Origin: G963720515 sp963720515
GTDB taxonomy: Bacteria > Actinomycetota > Thermoleophilia > Gaiellales > Gaiellaceae
Direction: 5' to 3'
Assembly: GCA_963720515.1 (NCBI GenBank)
Contig: OY970397.1
Location: forward strand, 434,001 to 498,000
Length of the DNA: 64,000 bases
Below are positions 36,894-46,483 of this stretch, in pieces; positions within the stretch are counted from its first letter, which is position 1; each line of letters begins with the position of its first letter. The notes below the pieces were generated by a model that did not search any database, had not been told where the DNA came from, and saw only the letters and a list, made by a program, of their open reading frames with translations. Position numbers and translations under genes: made by a program.

Positions 36894-38381
36894 GCCGAGA
36901 GATCCTGGAAGCGGTCAGGGAGATCGAGCGCGAGAAGGGGATCGAGGAGGACACCCTCGTCCACGCGCTCGAGGACGCCCTGCTCGCCGCGTACAAGAAG
37001 ACCCCTGGTGCGGCCCGCCACGCACAGGTCGAGCTGGACGAGAACGGCGACTTCCGCGTCTGGGCGATCGAGCTGCCTGCGGACATCGAGGAGCGCCTGG
37101 TCGAGGAGGCGCGCGAGCGCGCGATCACGGAGCTCGAGGAGGCCGAGATCGCGAACGGCGAGCGCAGCCACACGCTGATCATCGACGAGGACCTCCAGAT
37201 CGACTGGTCGGACGTGGCGCCCGAGCAGGTCAAGCGCTCGGACGTCACGCCGGAGAACTTCGGCCGCATCGCCGCGCAGACGGCGAAGCAGGTCATCCAG
37301 CAGCGGATCCGCGAGGCCGAGCGGGCGATGATGTACGACGAGTACGTCGACCGCGTCGGCGAGGTCGTCACGGGCATCGTCCAGCAGGCCGGCGACCGCA
37401 ACAACATCCTCGTGGACCTCGGCAAGGTCGAGTCGCTCCTGCCGCGCTCCGAGCAGGTGGACGGCGAGCGCTACGAGCAGGGCTCGCGCATCAAGGCCGT
37501 CATCACCGAGGTGCGCTCCGGGACGAAGGGCCCGCAGGTCATCCTGTCGCGGCGCGACCCCGAGCTGATCAAGACGCTCTTCGAGCTCGAGGTCCCCGAG
37601 ATCGCCGACGGCCTCGTCGAGATCCGCGGCGTCGCCCGCGAGCCCGGCTACCGGTCGAAGATCGCGGTCGAGTCGCACGCCCAGGGCGTGGACCCGGTCG
37701 GCGCCTGCGTCGGCCCGCGCGGCTCGCGCGTCCGCATGGTCGTGTCCGAGCTCCGCGGCGAGAAGATCGACATCATCCCGTGGAACAACGAGCCGGCGCG
37801 GTTCATCGCGAAGGCGCTCTCGCCCGCCCGCGTCCGCGAGGTGCTCGTGGACGACGAGTCCCGCGAGGCGACCGTCGTCGTCCCGGACGACCAGCTCTCG
37901 CTCGCGATCGGCAAGGAGGGGCTGAACGCCCGCCTCGCCGCGCGGCTCACCGGCTGGAAGGTGGACATCGAGTCCGACACCGAGTTCGCGCGCGCCGAGG
38001 CCGAGGCGGCCTTCGGCGGCGGCGTCCCCGGCAGCGAGGACTACTCGGGCCGCTGCTCGGCGATCCTCTCGAACGGCAAGCGCTGCCCGAACGCGGCGCT
38101 CCCCGGCACGCACTACTGCGGCATCCCCGCGCACCGCGAGCTCGCCGAGCGCGAGGCGCGCGGCGAGATCGTCCGCGAGGAGGCTCCGGTGGAGGAAGCG
38201 CTCGGCGGAGGAGGCCGAGCCCGCCGAGGAGTCCGTCGAGACCGAGGCCGTGGCCGACGAGGCCGAGCCGGTCGCGGAGGTCGTGGAGGACGAGGTCGAG
38301 GCCGAGCCGGTCGCCGATGAGATCCCAGCGGAGGCCGCGGTCGCGGCGGACGGTGAGGAGGAGCAGGCTGACCAGGCGTGA
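36890..38381 (+). CDS. nusA: Transcription factor NusA with a C-terminal zinc-finger-like extension (one-base frameshift)
   Basis: NusA modulates pausing, termination and antitermination. Domains: N-terminal polymerase-binding (1-125), S1 (~130-200, VVTGIVQQAGDRNNILVDLG) and two KH domains (~205-345). Actinobacterial NusA usually ends about here. This one adds a Cys/His cluster (C389, C399, C410, H415 in RCSAILSNGKRCPNA and THYCGIPAH) and an acidic Ala/Glu tail. The tail changes frame near 38203; with one base removed it runs to 38381 and overlaps ylxR by GTGA, about 496 residues. Third-position GC supports the corrected tail. Confidence 0.93.
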
Positions 38382-38626
38382 CGGATCCGGTCCGCACGTG
38401 CGCCGGCTGCGGGCGGAAGGCGCCGCAGGCGGAGCTCGTGCGCTACACGGCGCAGGACGGGACGCTTCGCGCGGACTCCGGGCGCCGTCACCCCGGCCGG
38501 GGCGTCTACACCTGCGCGAACGCGGACTGCTTCGAGCGGGCGCGCGACCGGGGCGGCTTCGCCCGAACGCTGCGGCGCGCCGTGACGGTCCCGCCGTCCT
38601 TGAAGGCGCTTTTCACCAGGGAGTAG
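38378..38626 (+). CDS. ylxR: YlxR family (DUF448) RNA-binding protein
   Basis: An 82-residue protein with the family signature RTCAGCGRKAPQAELVR and GRGVYTCANADCFERA; its four cysteines may bind metal. YlxR proteins sit between nusA and infB in many Gram-positives and have been linked to RNase P and transcription regulation, but the role is not settled. GTG overlaps the corrected nusA stop. Confidence 0.9.
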   Translation: MTDPVRTCAGCGRKAPQAELVRYTAQDGTLRADSGRRHPGRGVYTCANADCFERARDRGGFARTLRRAVTVPPSLKALFTRE

Positions 38627-38635
38627 GCTCCCACG

Positions 38636-40630
<1,995 letters not shown>

Positions 40631-40635
40631 CCCCG

Positions 40636-40935
40636 GTGGGCGCCGGCTATGTCGGCATCCTCGCCTTCGAGCTCCACTTCCCCGAGGCGGGGTCGCTCAA
40701 GGGCAAGCGGAAGTACGTGCGCTCGGCGAAGGCGCAGCTCGCCAACCGCTTCGGCGCGTCGGTGGCGGAGGTCGCCCACCACGAGCTCTGGCAGCGCGCC
40801 GGGCTCGCGGCCGCGTGCGTCACGCGCGAGCTCGGCGAGCTCGAGCATCTGCTGGACGACGCGGAGCGCTACCTCGGCGGGCAGGAGTGGGAGCTCGTGC
40901 GCGTGGAGCGCCGGGTCCTGGCGGTGGACGAGTGA
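40636..40935 (+). CDS. ylxP: DUF503 family protein (YlxP-like)
   Basis: A 99-residue protein with the conserved FELHFPEAGSLKGKRKYVR and VAEVAHHELWQRAGLA. DUF503 proteins lie between infB and rbfA in Gram-positives and are thought to join ribosome assembly, though the mechanism is unproven. GTG at 40636, 5 nt after infB. Its stop overlaps rbfA (GTGA). Confidence 0.88.
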   Translation: MGAGYVGILAFELHFPEAGSLKGKRKYVRSAKAQLANRFGASVAEVAHHELWQRAGLAAACVTRELGELEHLLDDAERYLGGQEWELVRVERRVLAVDE

Positions 40936-41285
40936 GCGGGCGCATGCGCCGCGTGAACGAGGCCGTGCGCGAGGTCGTCTCCGAGGGGCTGGCCGACCTC
41001 AAGGATCCCCGCATCGGCTTCGTCACCGTGACGGGCGTCGAGACGAGTCCGGACCTCCACCAGGCGATCGTCTACGTGAGCGTCCTCGGCGGCGACAAGA
41101 AGCGCGAGAAGTCGCTCGAGGGCCTTCAGGCCGCGCACGGTGTCCTCCAGTCGCGGATCAGCCGCGAGCTGCGGCTCAAGCGGACCCCGACGCTGACCTT
41201 CGAGTACGATCCGACGGTCGACCACGGCATGCGGCTTTCGCGCCTGATCGACGAGCTTTCGCCCCGTGAACGCAATGACGACTGA
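40932..41285 (+). CDS. rbfA: Ribosome-binding factor A
   Basis: A 117-residue KH-fold factor for 16S rRNA maturation. RMRRVNEAVREVVSEGLADLKDPRIGFVTVTGVE is split over the first 45 residues, with the late motif KRTPTLTFEYD. GTG start overlaps the DUF503 stop, and its end overlaps nrnA, so the cluster is translationally coupled. Confidence 0.93.
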   Translation: MSGRMRRVNEAVREVVSEGLADLKDPRIGFVTVTGVETSPDLHQAIVYVSVLGGDKKREKSLEGLQAAHGVLQSRISRELRLKRTPTLTFEYDPTVDHGMRLSRLIDELSPRERNDD

Positions 41286-42273
41286 GCTGGAGAGGGTCAG
41301 TGAAGCGCTGCGGTCGAACGAGCGCTTCGTCGTCACCACGCACGAAAACCCGGACGGCGACGCCCTCGGCTCGCTCCTCGCGACCGAGCTGACGCTCCGC
41401 GCGCTCGGCAAGGAGGCGACCGCGTACCTCTGCGGCGAGGTGCCGCTGCCGAACGAGTACACGTTCATGCCGATCGTCGACCTCGCGCGCGGCGACGCCC
41501 CCGACATGGTGGGCCGCGTGCTCGTCGCCGTGGACTGCGCGAACGAGAGCCGGCTCGGCCGCGAGCCGGAGCGCCTGCTCGAAACGGCCGACCTCGTCGT
41601 GAACATCGACCATCACCACGACAACACGCGCTTCGGCGACGAGAACCTGATCGTCGCCGACGCCTCCTCGACGGGGGAGATCCTCCGGGACGTCATCCGC
41701 GAGCTGGGCGTCGAACTCACCCCGGAGATCGCGGAGGCGCTCTACATCGCGATCGTCACGGACACGGGCCGGTTTCAGTACTCGAACACGTCCGCGAAGT
41801 CGCTCCGGCTCGCCGCGGAGCTCGTGGAGGCCGGCGCGGACGTACACCGCGTCTTCCAGGGCGTCTACGAGAACGTCCCGTTCGCGAAGCTCAAGCTCGT
41901 GGCGCGCGCGCTCGACCGGGCGCGGATGCTCGAGGACGGGCGCGTCGTAGTCTCGTATCTCGAGCGCGGCGACTTCGCCGAGGCCGGGGCGGTGGAGCCG
42001 TACTCCGAGGGGATCATCGACTACCTGCGCGCAGTCGACGGCGTCGAGCTGGCCGCCCTCATCCGCGAGCCGCCGTCGACGGACGGGCCGAAGCGGCGCG
42101 TGAGTCTCCGGACGACCGAGCAGAGCCTCGACGTCTCCGCGATCGCCCGGAAGAGCGGCGGCGGCGGTCACCGCCAGGCGGCCGGCTTCCCGTCCGAGGC
42201 CACCGTGGACGAGATCGTGGACTTCATCGCCCGCGAGTACCGCGCGCAGGCCGCCGCGCTCGAGCCCGCGTGA
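41275..42273 (+). CDS. nrnA: DHH/DHHA1 phosphoesterase (NrnA-like nanoRNase/pAp phosphatase)
   Basis: About 332 residues. Metal motifs VTTHENPDGDALGSLLA, VAVDCAN, NIDHHHDNTRFG (the DHH) and SSTGEIL. The DHHA1 domain ends with the GGGGHRQAAG substrate loop. NrnA degrades short oligoribonucleotides and 3'-phosphoadenosine 5'-phosphate. ATG at 41275 is preferred; an in-frame GTG at 41266 is possible. Located after rbfA as in other actinobacteria. Confidence 0.92.
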   Translation: MTTELERVSEALRSNERFVVTTHENPDGDALGSLLATELTLRALGKEATAYLCGEVPLPNEYTFMPIVDLARGDAPDMVGRVLVAVDCANESRLGREPERLLETADLVVNIDHHHDNTRFGDENLIVADASSTGEILRDVIRELGVELTPEIAEALYIAIVTDTGRFQYSNTSAKSLRLAAELVEAGADVHRVFQGVYENVPFAKLKLVARALDRARMLEDGRVVVSYLERGDFAEAGAVEPYSEGIIDYLRAVDGVELAALIREPPSTDGPKRRVSLRTTEQSLDVSAIARKSGGGGHRQAAGFPSEATVDEIVDFIAREYRAQAAALEPA

Positions 42274-42623
42274 GCGACCTCGCGCCCGGCGAGATCGACT
42301 TCGAGGCGGAGGTCGAGGCGGCGGTCGCGTCGCTCCCCGACGATCTGCGCGGCTTCATGTCGAACGTCGCGATCGTCGTCGAGGACGAGTCGCCGCGCCC
42401 CGGGGTGCTCGGGCTCTACCAGGGCTTCCCGCTGACCGTCCGCGGAAGCGGCTACTCCGCCGTGCCGCCCGACAAGATCACGATCTACCGCGGTCCGCTC
42501 GAGCGGCTCTACGGGCGCGATCCCGAACGGCTCCGCGCCGAGATCCGCCACGTCGTCCTGCACGAGATCGCGCACCATTTCGGCATCAGCGACGAGCGCC
42601 TGATCGAGCTCGACCGCTACTAG
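42270..42623 (+). CDS. Zincin-like metallopeptidase family protein (DUF1025)
   Basis: A 117-residue protein with a minimal zincin motif, HEIAHHFGISDERLIELDRY. The first two His and a downstream Asp/Glu would bind zinc. Also FEAEVEAAVASLP at the start. Activity of this family is not proven. GTG overlaps the nrnA stop, so it belongs to the same transcript. It is followed by copy D of the intergenic repeat. Confidence 0.85.
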   Translation: MSDLAPGEIDFEAEVEAAVASLPDDLRGFMSNVAIVVEDESPRPGVLGLYQGFPLTVRGSGYSAVPPDKITIYRGPLERLYGRDPERLRAEIRHVVLHEIAHHFGISDERLIELDRY

Positions 42624-42635
42624 GTCTCGGCGCGT

Positions 42636-42740
42636 CACGACGGACGCGAATGCGTTCCGTCCCTCCCGAGTCAGACGCTATCGAGGAAGATCGCACCTGT
42701 GCGTGCCGCTTCGCGCCAAGTTCGTGCCGATTCGTCCCCC
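42636..42740 (-). repeat. Intergenic phased-repeat element, copy D
   Basis: On the minus strand: GGCACGAA, GGCGCGAA and GGCACGCA at 11- and 10-bp steps, CTTCCTCGATAGCGT with the core 46 bp from the first unit, then a GACGGA/TCCGTC hairpin (42639-42661). It overlaps the first 42 nt of the longest truB frame. Confidence 0.65.
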
Positions 42741-43526
42741 GATCCGGCGGGCGGGCTCGTGCTCGTGGACAAGGAGGCCGGCCCGTCCTCGTTCGCGATC
42801 GTGCGCCGCGTCCGGGAGCGCTTCGGGCTCAAGGCGGGGCACGCGGGCACGCTCGACCCGTTCGCGACCGGGCTGCTCGTCTGCCTGCTCGGGCGCTCGA
42901 CGCGGCTCGCCCGCTACCTCGTCGGGCTCGACAAGCGCTACGTGACGACGATCCGACTCGGCATGCGCACCGACACCGGTGACTCCGAGGGCGCGGAGAT
43001 CGAGGCGACCGAGCTTCCGACACGCGCCGACATCGAAGCCCTGCGCGGTGAGATCGAGCTCCAGGTCCCTGCCGCCTCCGCGGTGAAGATCGACGGCGAG
43101 CGCGCCTACCGGCTGCATCGCGCCGGCCGCGACGTCGAGATGCCGACGCGCCGGACCGACGTCTACGAGCTCGAGATCCTGCGCTTCGAGCCGCCCGACC
43201 TCGAGCTCGCGCTGCACGTCTCCTCGGGGACGTACATCCGAGCGATCGCCGACGCGCTCGGGGGCCACTGCACCGCGCTCCGTCGTACCGCCGTCGGGCC
43301 GTTCGCCCTCGAGGCCGCCGACGAGGAGCGCCTCCTGCCGCCGCTCGCCGCCGTGCCGCACCTGCCGCGGATCGAGCTGGACGCGGAGGGGCTGCGGCTC
43401 ACGACGACCGGCCGCGCGATCCCCGCGGACGGAGACGGCCCCGTCGCGCTCGTCCACGACGGAGACCTCGTCGCGGTCGCGCACGCCGCGGACGGGCTCG
43501 CGCGCCCCGAGACGGTGCTGCGGTGA
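42699..43526 (+). CDS. truB: tRNA pseudouridine-55 synthase TruB
   Basis: TruB makes pseudouridine 55 in the T loop of tRNAs. Catalytic Asp in GHAGTLDPFATGLL, then KRYVTTIRLGMRTDTGDSEG and SSGTYIRAIADALG. The longest frame gives 275 residues, but the first 20 lie within copy D of the repeat and are not conserved. GTG at 42759 (LVDKEAGPSSF) is an alternative start giving 255 residues. Its stop overlaps ribF by GTGA. Confidence 0.93.
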   Translation: MRAASRQVRADSSPDPAGGLVLVDKEAGPSSFAIVRRVRERFGLKAGHAGTLDPFATGLLVCLLGRSTRLARYLVGLDKRYVTTIRLGMRTDTGDSEGAEIEATELPTRADIEALRGEIELQVPAASAVKIDGERAYRLHRAGRDVEMPTRRTDVYELEILRFEPPDLELALHVSSGTYIRAIADALGGHCTALRRTAVGPFALEAADEERLLPPLAAVPHLPRIELDAEGLRLTTTGRAIPADGDGPVALVHDGDLVAVAHAADGLARPETVLR

Positions 43527-44410
43527 GCGTCCTTCGCTCCGTCGCCAACGCCGAGCCCGCCGAGCGCGCGGTCACGATCGGCACCTTCGACGGAGTGCAC
43601 CGCGGCCATCGCGCCGCGATCGACGCTGCGCGCGCCACCGGCCTTCGCTCCGGCGTCATCACGTTCGACCCCCATCCGCGCCTCGTCCTCGGCTACGAGG
43701 TGCAGCTGCTGACGTCGCTCCGCCGCCGGCTCGAGCTGCTTGAGGAGGCCGGGCCGGACGACGTGCTGCTCGTCGAGTTCACCCCCGAGGTCGCGCAGCT
43801 CGACCCGGAGGCGTTCGTCGAGGCCGTGCTGCGCCCGTTCGGGACGACCGTCGTCGCCGTGGGGGAGGGGTTCCGGTTCGGCGCGGGCCGGCGCGGCGAC
43901 GCGGACCTGCTTCGCCGCGAAGGCTTCGACGTTCGCCCGGTCCCGCTCGTCCCCGGCGTCTCCTCGACGCGGATCCGCGAGCTGCTCCGCGACGGCGACA
44001 TGCCGGGTGCGGCGGCGCTCCTCGGCCGCCCGCCCGAGCTCGAGGGCACCGTTGTCTCGGGCGACCAGCGAGGCGGGACGCTCGGCTTCCCGACCGCCAA
44101 CCTCGCCGTCGACCCGAACGTCCTCGTCCCGGCCTACGGGATCTACGCGGGCGAGGCGACGGTCCTCGACGGGCCCGGCGTGCCCATTCGCACCGCCCTG
44201 AGCATCGGCGTGAATCCGCACTACGGTGGGGTCGAGCGGCGGATCGAGGCGTTTCTTCTCGACTTCGAGGGCGATCTCTACGGCCGCCCGCTTCGCCTCG
44301 CGCTCTGGGAGCGGCTCCGCGACGAGCGCGCGTTCGCGAGCGAGGAGGAGCTCGTCGAGCAGATCGCGGCAGACGTCGAGGCCGCCCGGGCGGCCCGTCC
44401 GCCGGCCTGA
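43523..44410 (+). CDS. ribF: Bifunctional riboflavin kinase / FAD synthetase
   Basis: A 295-residue enzyme turning riboflavin into FMN and FAD. The N-terminal adenylyltransferase has GTFDGVHRGHRAAID and SSTRIRELLRDGD. The C-terminal flavokinase has GTLGFPTANLAVD and ALSIGVNPHYGG. The truB-ribF pair is common in Actinobacteria. GTG start overlaps truB. Confidence 0.95.
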   Translation: MSVLRSVANAEPAERAVTIGTFDGVHRGHRAAIDAARATGLRSGVITFDPHPRLVLGYEVQLLTSLRRRLELLEEAGPDDVLLVEFTPEVAQLDPEAFVEAVLRPFGTTVVAVGEGFRFGAGRRGDADLLRREGFDVRPVPLVPGVSSTRIRELLRDGDMPGAAALLGRPPELEGTVVSGDQRGGTLGFPTANLAVDPNVLVPAYGIYAGEATVLDGPGVPIRTALSIGVNPHYGGVERRIEAFLLDFEGDLYGRPLRLALWERLRDERAFASEEELVEQIAADVEAARAARPPA

Positions 44411-44483
44411 ACGGCGCAAGGATTCGGCAAAGATTCCTGCAAGGCCGCTGATTTGCGGCGTCCTTCCTGGCAACGTTTCGTTT

Positions 44484-44660
44484 GTGGCATCCGGGACGAA
44501 CGTGCAGTGCCTCCTCTGCGGGGCCAAATACGCAAAGCCGGACACGGGGAGAACCGCGACGGCGAACCCCGGCTGTCCGCGCTGCGCCTACCTCGGCTGG
44601 CTTCCCGCCGAGCCGAGCGGCGAGACGACCCTCGTTCGGCTAGTCGTCCGCAAGGACTAG
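44484..44660 (+). CDS. Small zinc-ribbon protein
   Basis: A 58-residue frame starting GTG at 44484 (ASGTNVQCLLCGAKYAKP) with two CxxC pairs, CLLC and CPRC, and the motif NPGCPRCAYLGWLPAE, which suggests one bound zinc. I recall similar short unannotated zinc ribbons in actinobacteria, but no function. Its 3' end overlaps the convergent ggt gene by 21 bp, and a TTCG hairpin lies 5 nt beyond the stop. It is easily missed by length cut-offs. Confidence 0.62.
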   Translation: MASGTNVQCLLCGAKYAKPDTGRTATANPGCPRCAYLGWLPAEPSGETTLVRLVVRKD

Positions 44661-46043
44661 CGCAGCCCCGCTTCGGCGGGGATCGGCGCCCGGGCCCCCG
44701 CGGGCGACCACCGCCGTGCCGCCGAAGAAGTGGTGCTTGAGCGCCCATTCGCGGACCTCGTAGCCGATCGCGGCGAGCGCCGGTGCGACGTCGGGCTCGA
44801 AGCCGGGCTCGATGTGCGCGACGCCGTCGCCCGTGTGCAGGCGCGGGCGGTCCACCGCCACCTGCGGGTCGAGGCCCTCCTCGAGGATCCCGGAGATCAC
44901 CTGCACGAGGGCCCCGGTGAGGCGCGCGCCGCCCGCCGAGCCGATGGCCAGCTCGAGTCCCTCGTCGTCGAGCGCCATGGTCGGCGCGATCATGCTGCCC
45001 ACGCGCTCGCCGGGCGCCCGCCCGTCCGTGACGAGATGAGCCTCGCCGAGCATCGAGTTCAGATGGATCTGGAGCCCGGGCACGTAGTCGCCGGTCCCGA
45101 GGCCGAGGCTCGACGTGAGCGAGCAGGCGTTGCCCTCCCGGTCGACGGTCACGAGCGCCGTGGTGTTCGCGACTGCCGCGGGCGCGTCGAGGGTCCGCGC
45201 GATGGCGACGGCGCGCTCGCCGGAGGTGAGCCCACGGAGCGGCGGGAGGCGGTCGAGCGTCTCCGCGAGCTGGCCGAGCCCGACGCGCGTCAGGAGCCGC
45301 CGGCCCTGGTATTCGCTCTCCGACGGAACCGACCACACGGCCTCGTAGGCATCGAGATCCTCGCGCGTGACGAGGCCGCGGCGCTCCTCCATGAGCTCGA
45401 TCAGGCGGTCGGAAATCGTGCCCCGGTAGAAGGAGTCGGGGCCCTCGTCGGCGAGGAGCTCGAACGCGTGCGCCAGGTCGCGCTGGACGAGCAGGTCGCC
45501 CTCGGCGAGCAGCTTCCCGCCCGGGGTGAAGATCTGGGCGCCCTCGTGCATCGTCATCACCGGCTCGAGCATGTGCAGGCAGCTGATGTGCGCCCGCGGC
45601 ATGGGGACGCCCTCCCGCGCGATGCGGGCGGCCGGCTCGCAGAGGCGTGCCCAGGGGAGGGTTCCGTGGCGCTGCCAGAGCGCGTCGAGCCCCGCCACGA
45701 CGCCGGGGACCGCGAAGGTCCCGACGCCGACCTGGTACGTGATCAGCTCGTCCCCGAACGGGACCTCCATCTCGACCACATTGGTCGGGCCGTCCGGGCG
45801 CCCGATTCCCGGGACGGTAGTGAAGAAATCGAGGAGCGAGACGTCGCCCGAGGCCGCGTCGTACCAGAGCGCGTAGCCGCCCCCCGCGAGGCCGGTCATG
45901 ACCACCTCGGCCGCACAGGATGCGAGCGAGGCGGCGACGGCCGCGTCCGCGGCGTTTCCGCCCTCGGCGAGGATCTCGATGGCGGTCGCGGCGCTGGCTG
46001 GATGGCCGGCGGCGACCGCCGCTGGCGGGCGGCGGCGGCTCAT
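44640..46043 (-). CDS. ggt: Gamma-glutamyltransferase family protein
   Basis: A 467-residue Ntn-hydrolase precursor. The nucleophile Thr lies in VANTTALVTVDREGNACSL, where autocleavage would give large and small subunits. Later motifs GSMIAPTM and SAGGARLTGALVQVISGIL fit. It has no signal peptide, so a cytosolic role on glutathione-like or gamma-glutamyl compounds is likely. ATG at 46043 (MSRRRPPAAVAAGHP) is chosen; an upstream frame to 46229 runs antisense through rpsO. Transcribed divergently from rpsO. Confidence 0.88.
   Translation of the reverse strand: MSRRRPPAAVAAGHPASAATAIEILAEGGNAADAAVAASLASCAAEVVMTGLAGGGYALWYDAASGDVSLLDFFTTVPGIGRPDGPTNVVEMEVPFGDELITYQVGVGTFAVPGVVAGLDALWQRHGTLPWARLCEPAARIAREGVPMPRAHISCLHMLEPVMTMHEGAQIFTPGGKLLAEGDLLVQRDLAHAFELLADEGPDSFYRGTISDRLIELMEERRGLVTREDLDAYEAVWSVPSESEYQGRRLLTRVGLGQLAETLDRLPPLRGLTSGERAVAIARTLDAPAAVANTTALVTVDREGNACSLTSSLGLGTGDYVPGLQIHLNSMLGEAHLVTDGRAPGERVGSMIAPTMALDDEGLELAIGSAGGARLTGALVQVISGILEEGLDPQVAVDRPRLHTGDGVAHIEPGFEPDVAPALAAIGYEVREWALKHHFFGGTAVVARGGPGADPRRSGAALVLADD
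44666..44681 (+). terminator. TTCG hairpin after the zinc-ribbon gene
   Basis: CCCCGC-TTCG-GCGGGG starts 5 nt past the plus-strand stop and lies inside the 3' end of ggt. It probably ends the truB-ribF-zinc-ribbon transcript, but there is no U tract. Confidence 0.45.
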
Positions 46044-46097
46044 GGAGGCGGCAGTATCGCCCACACCCCGATCTCCAGGCGGCATGCGGGCGCGTGC

Positions 46098-46103
46098 TAG
46101 CCT
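46098..46103 (+). promoter_or_regulatory. -10 element of rpsO
   Basis: TAGCCT ends 7 nt before the ATG at 46111. There is no Shine-Dalgarno, which is notable for a ribosomal protein gene. Leaderless. Confidence 0.5.
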
Positions 46104-46110
46104 AGTCGCG

Positions 46111-46380
46111 ATGACTCTGACGAAGGAAGCGAAGCAGGAGGTCGTCTCGACCTTCGGGACGGGCGACGCGGACACCGGCTCTACGGAGGTCCAGGTCGCG
46201 CTTCTCACACGCCGCATCGAGTACCTCACCGAGCACCTGCGGACCCATGCGAAGGATCACCATTCGCGCCGTGGGCTGCTCAAGCTGGTCGGGCAGCGGC
46301 GCCGTCTCCTGAACTACCTTCAGAAGAGGAACGTGGAGGGGTACCGCACCCTGATCAAGGAACTCGGCCTGCGCCGCTAA
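46111..46380 (+). CDS. rpsO: 30S ribosomal protein S15
   Basis: An 89-residue S15. Conserved DTGSTEVQVALLTRRIEYLTEHL, DHHSRRGLLKLVGQRRRLL and NYLQKRNVEGYRTLIKELGLRR are spread along the full length. It binds 16S rRNA early in 30S assembly. Followed by pnp, the near-universal order. Confidence 0.97.
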   Translation: MTLTKEAKQEVVSTFGTGDADTGSTEVQVALLTRRIEYLTEHLRTHAKDHHSRRGLLKLVGQRRRLLNYLQKRNVEGYRTLIKELGLRR

Positions 46381-46392
46381 GGGCGGGGCCGG

Positions 46393-46464
46393 CCGGGAGG
46401 CGCGGTGGAAGTTTGAGGGAGCCCGGCCGGCGGGTTGCCTCAAACCTCCGCCTCCGTCTCCCGG
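46393..46464 (+). promoter_or_regulatory. Long extended hairpin between rpsO and pnp
   Basis: Nested pairings: CCGGGAG (46393-46399) with CTCCCGG (46458-46464), GTTTGAGG (46411-46418) with CCTCAAAC (46438-46445), and an inner GCCCG/CGGGT stem. In E. coli an RNase III-cut hairpin at the same place lets PNPase repress its own mRNA. The position here suggests the same control. Confidence 0.65.
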
Positions 46465-46483
46465 TAAGACAAGGAGGCACCAT

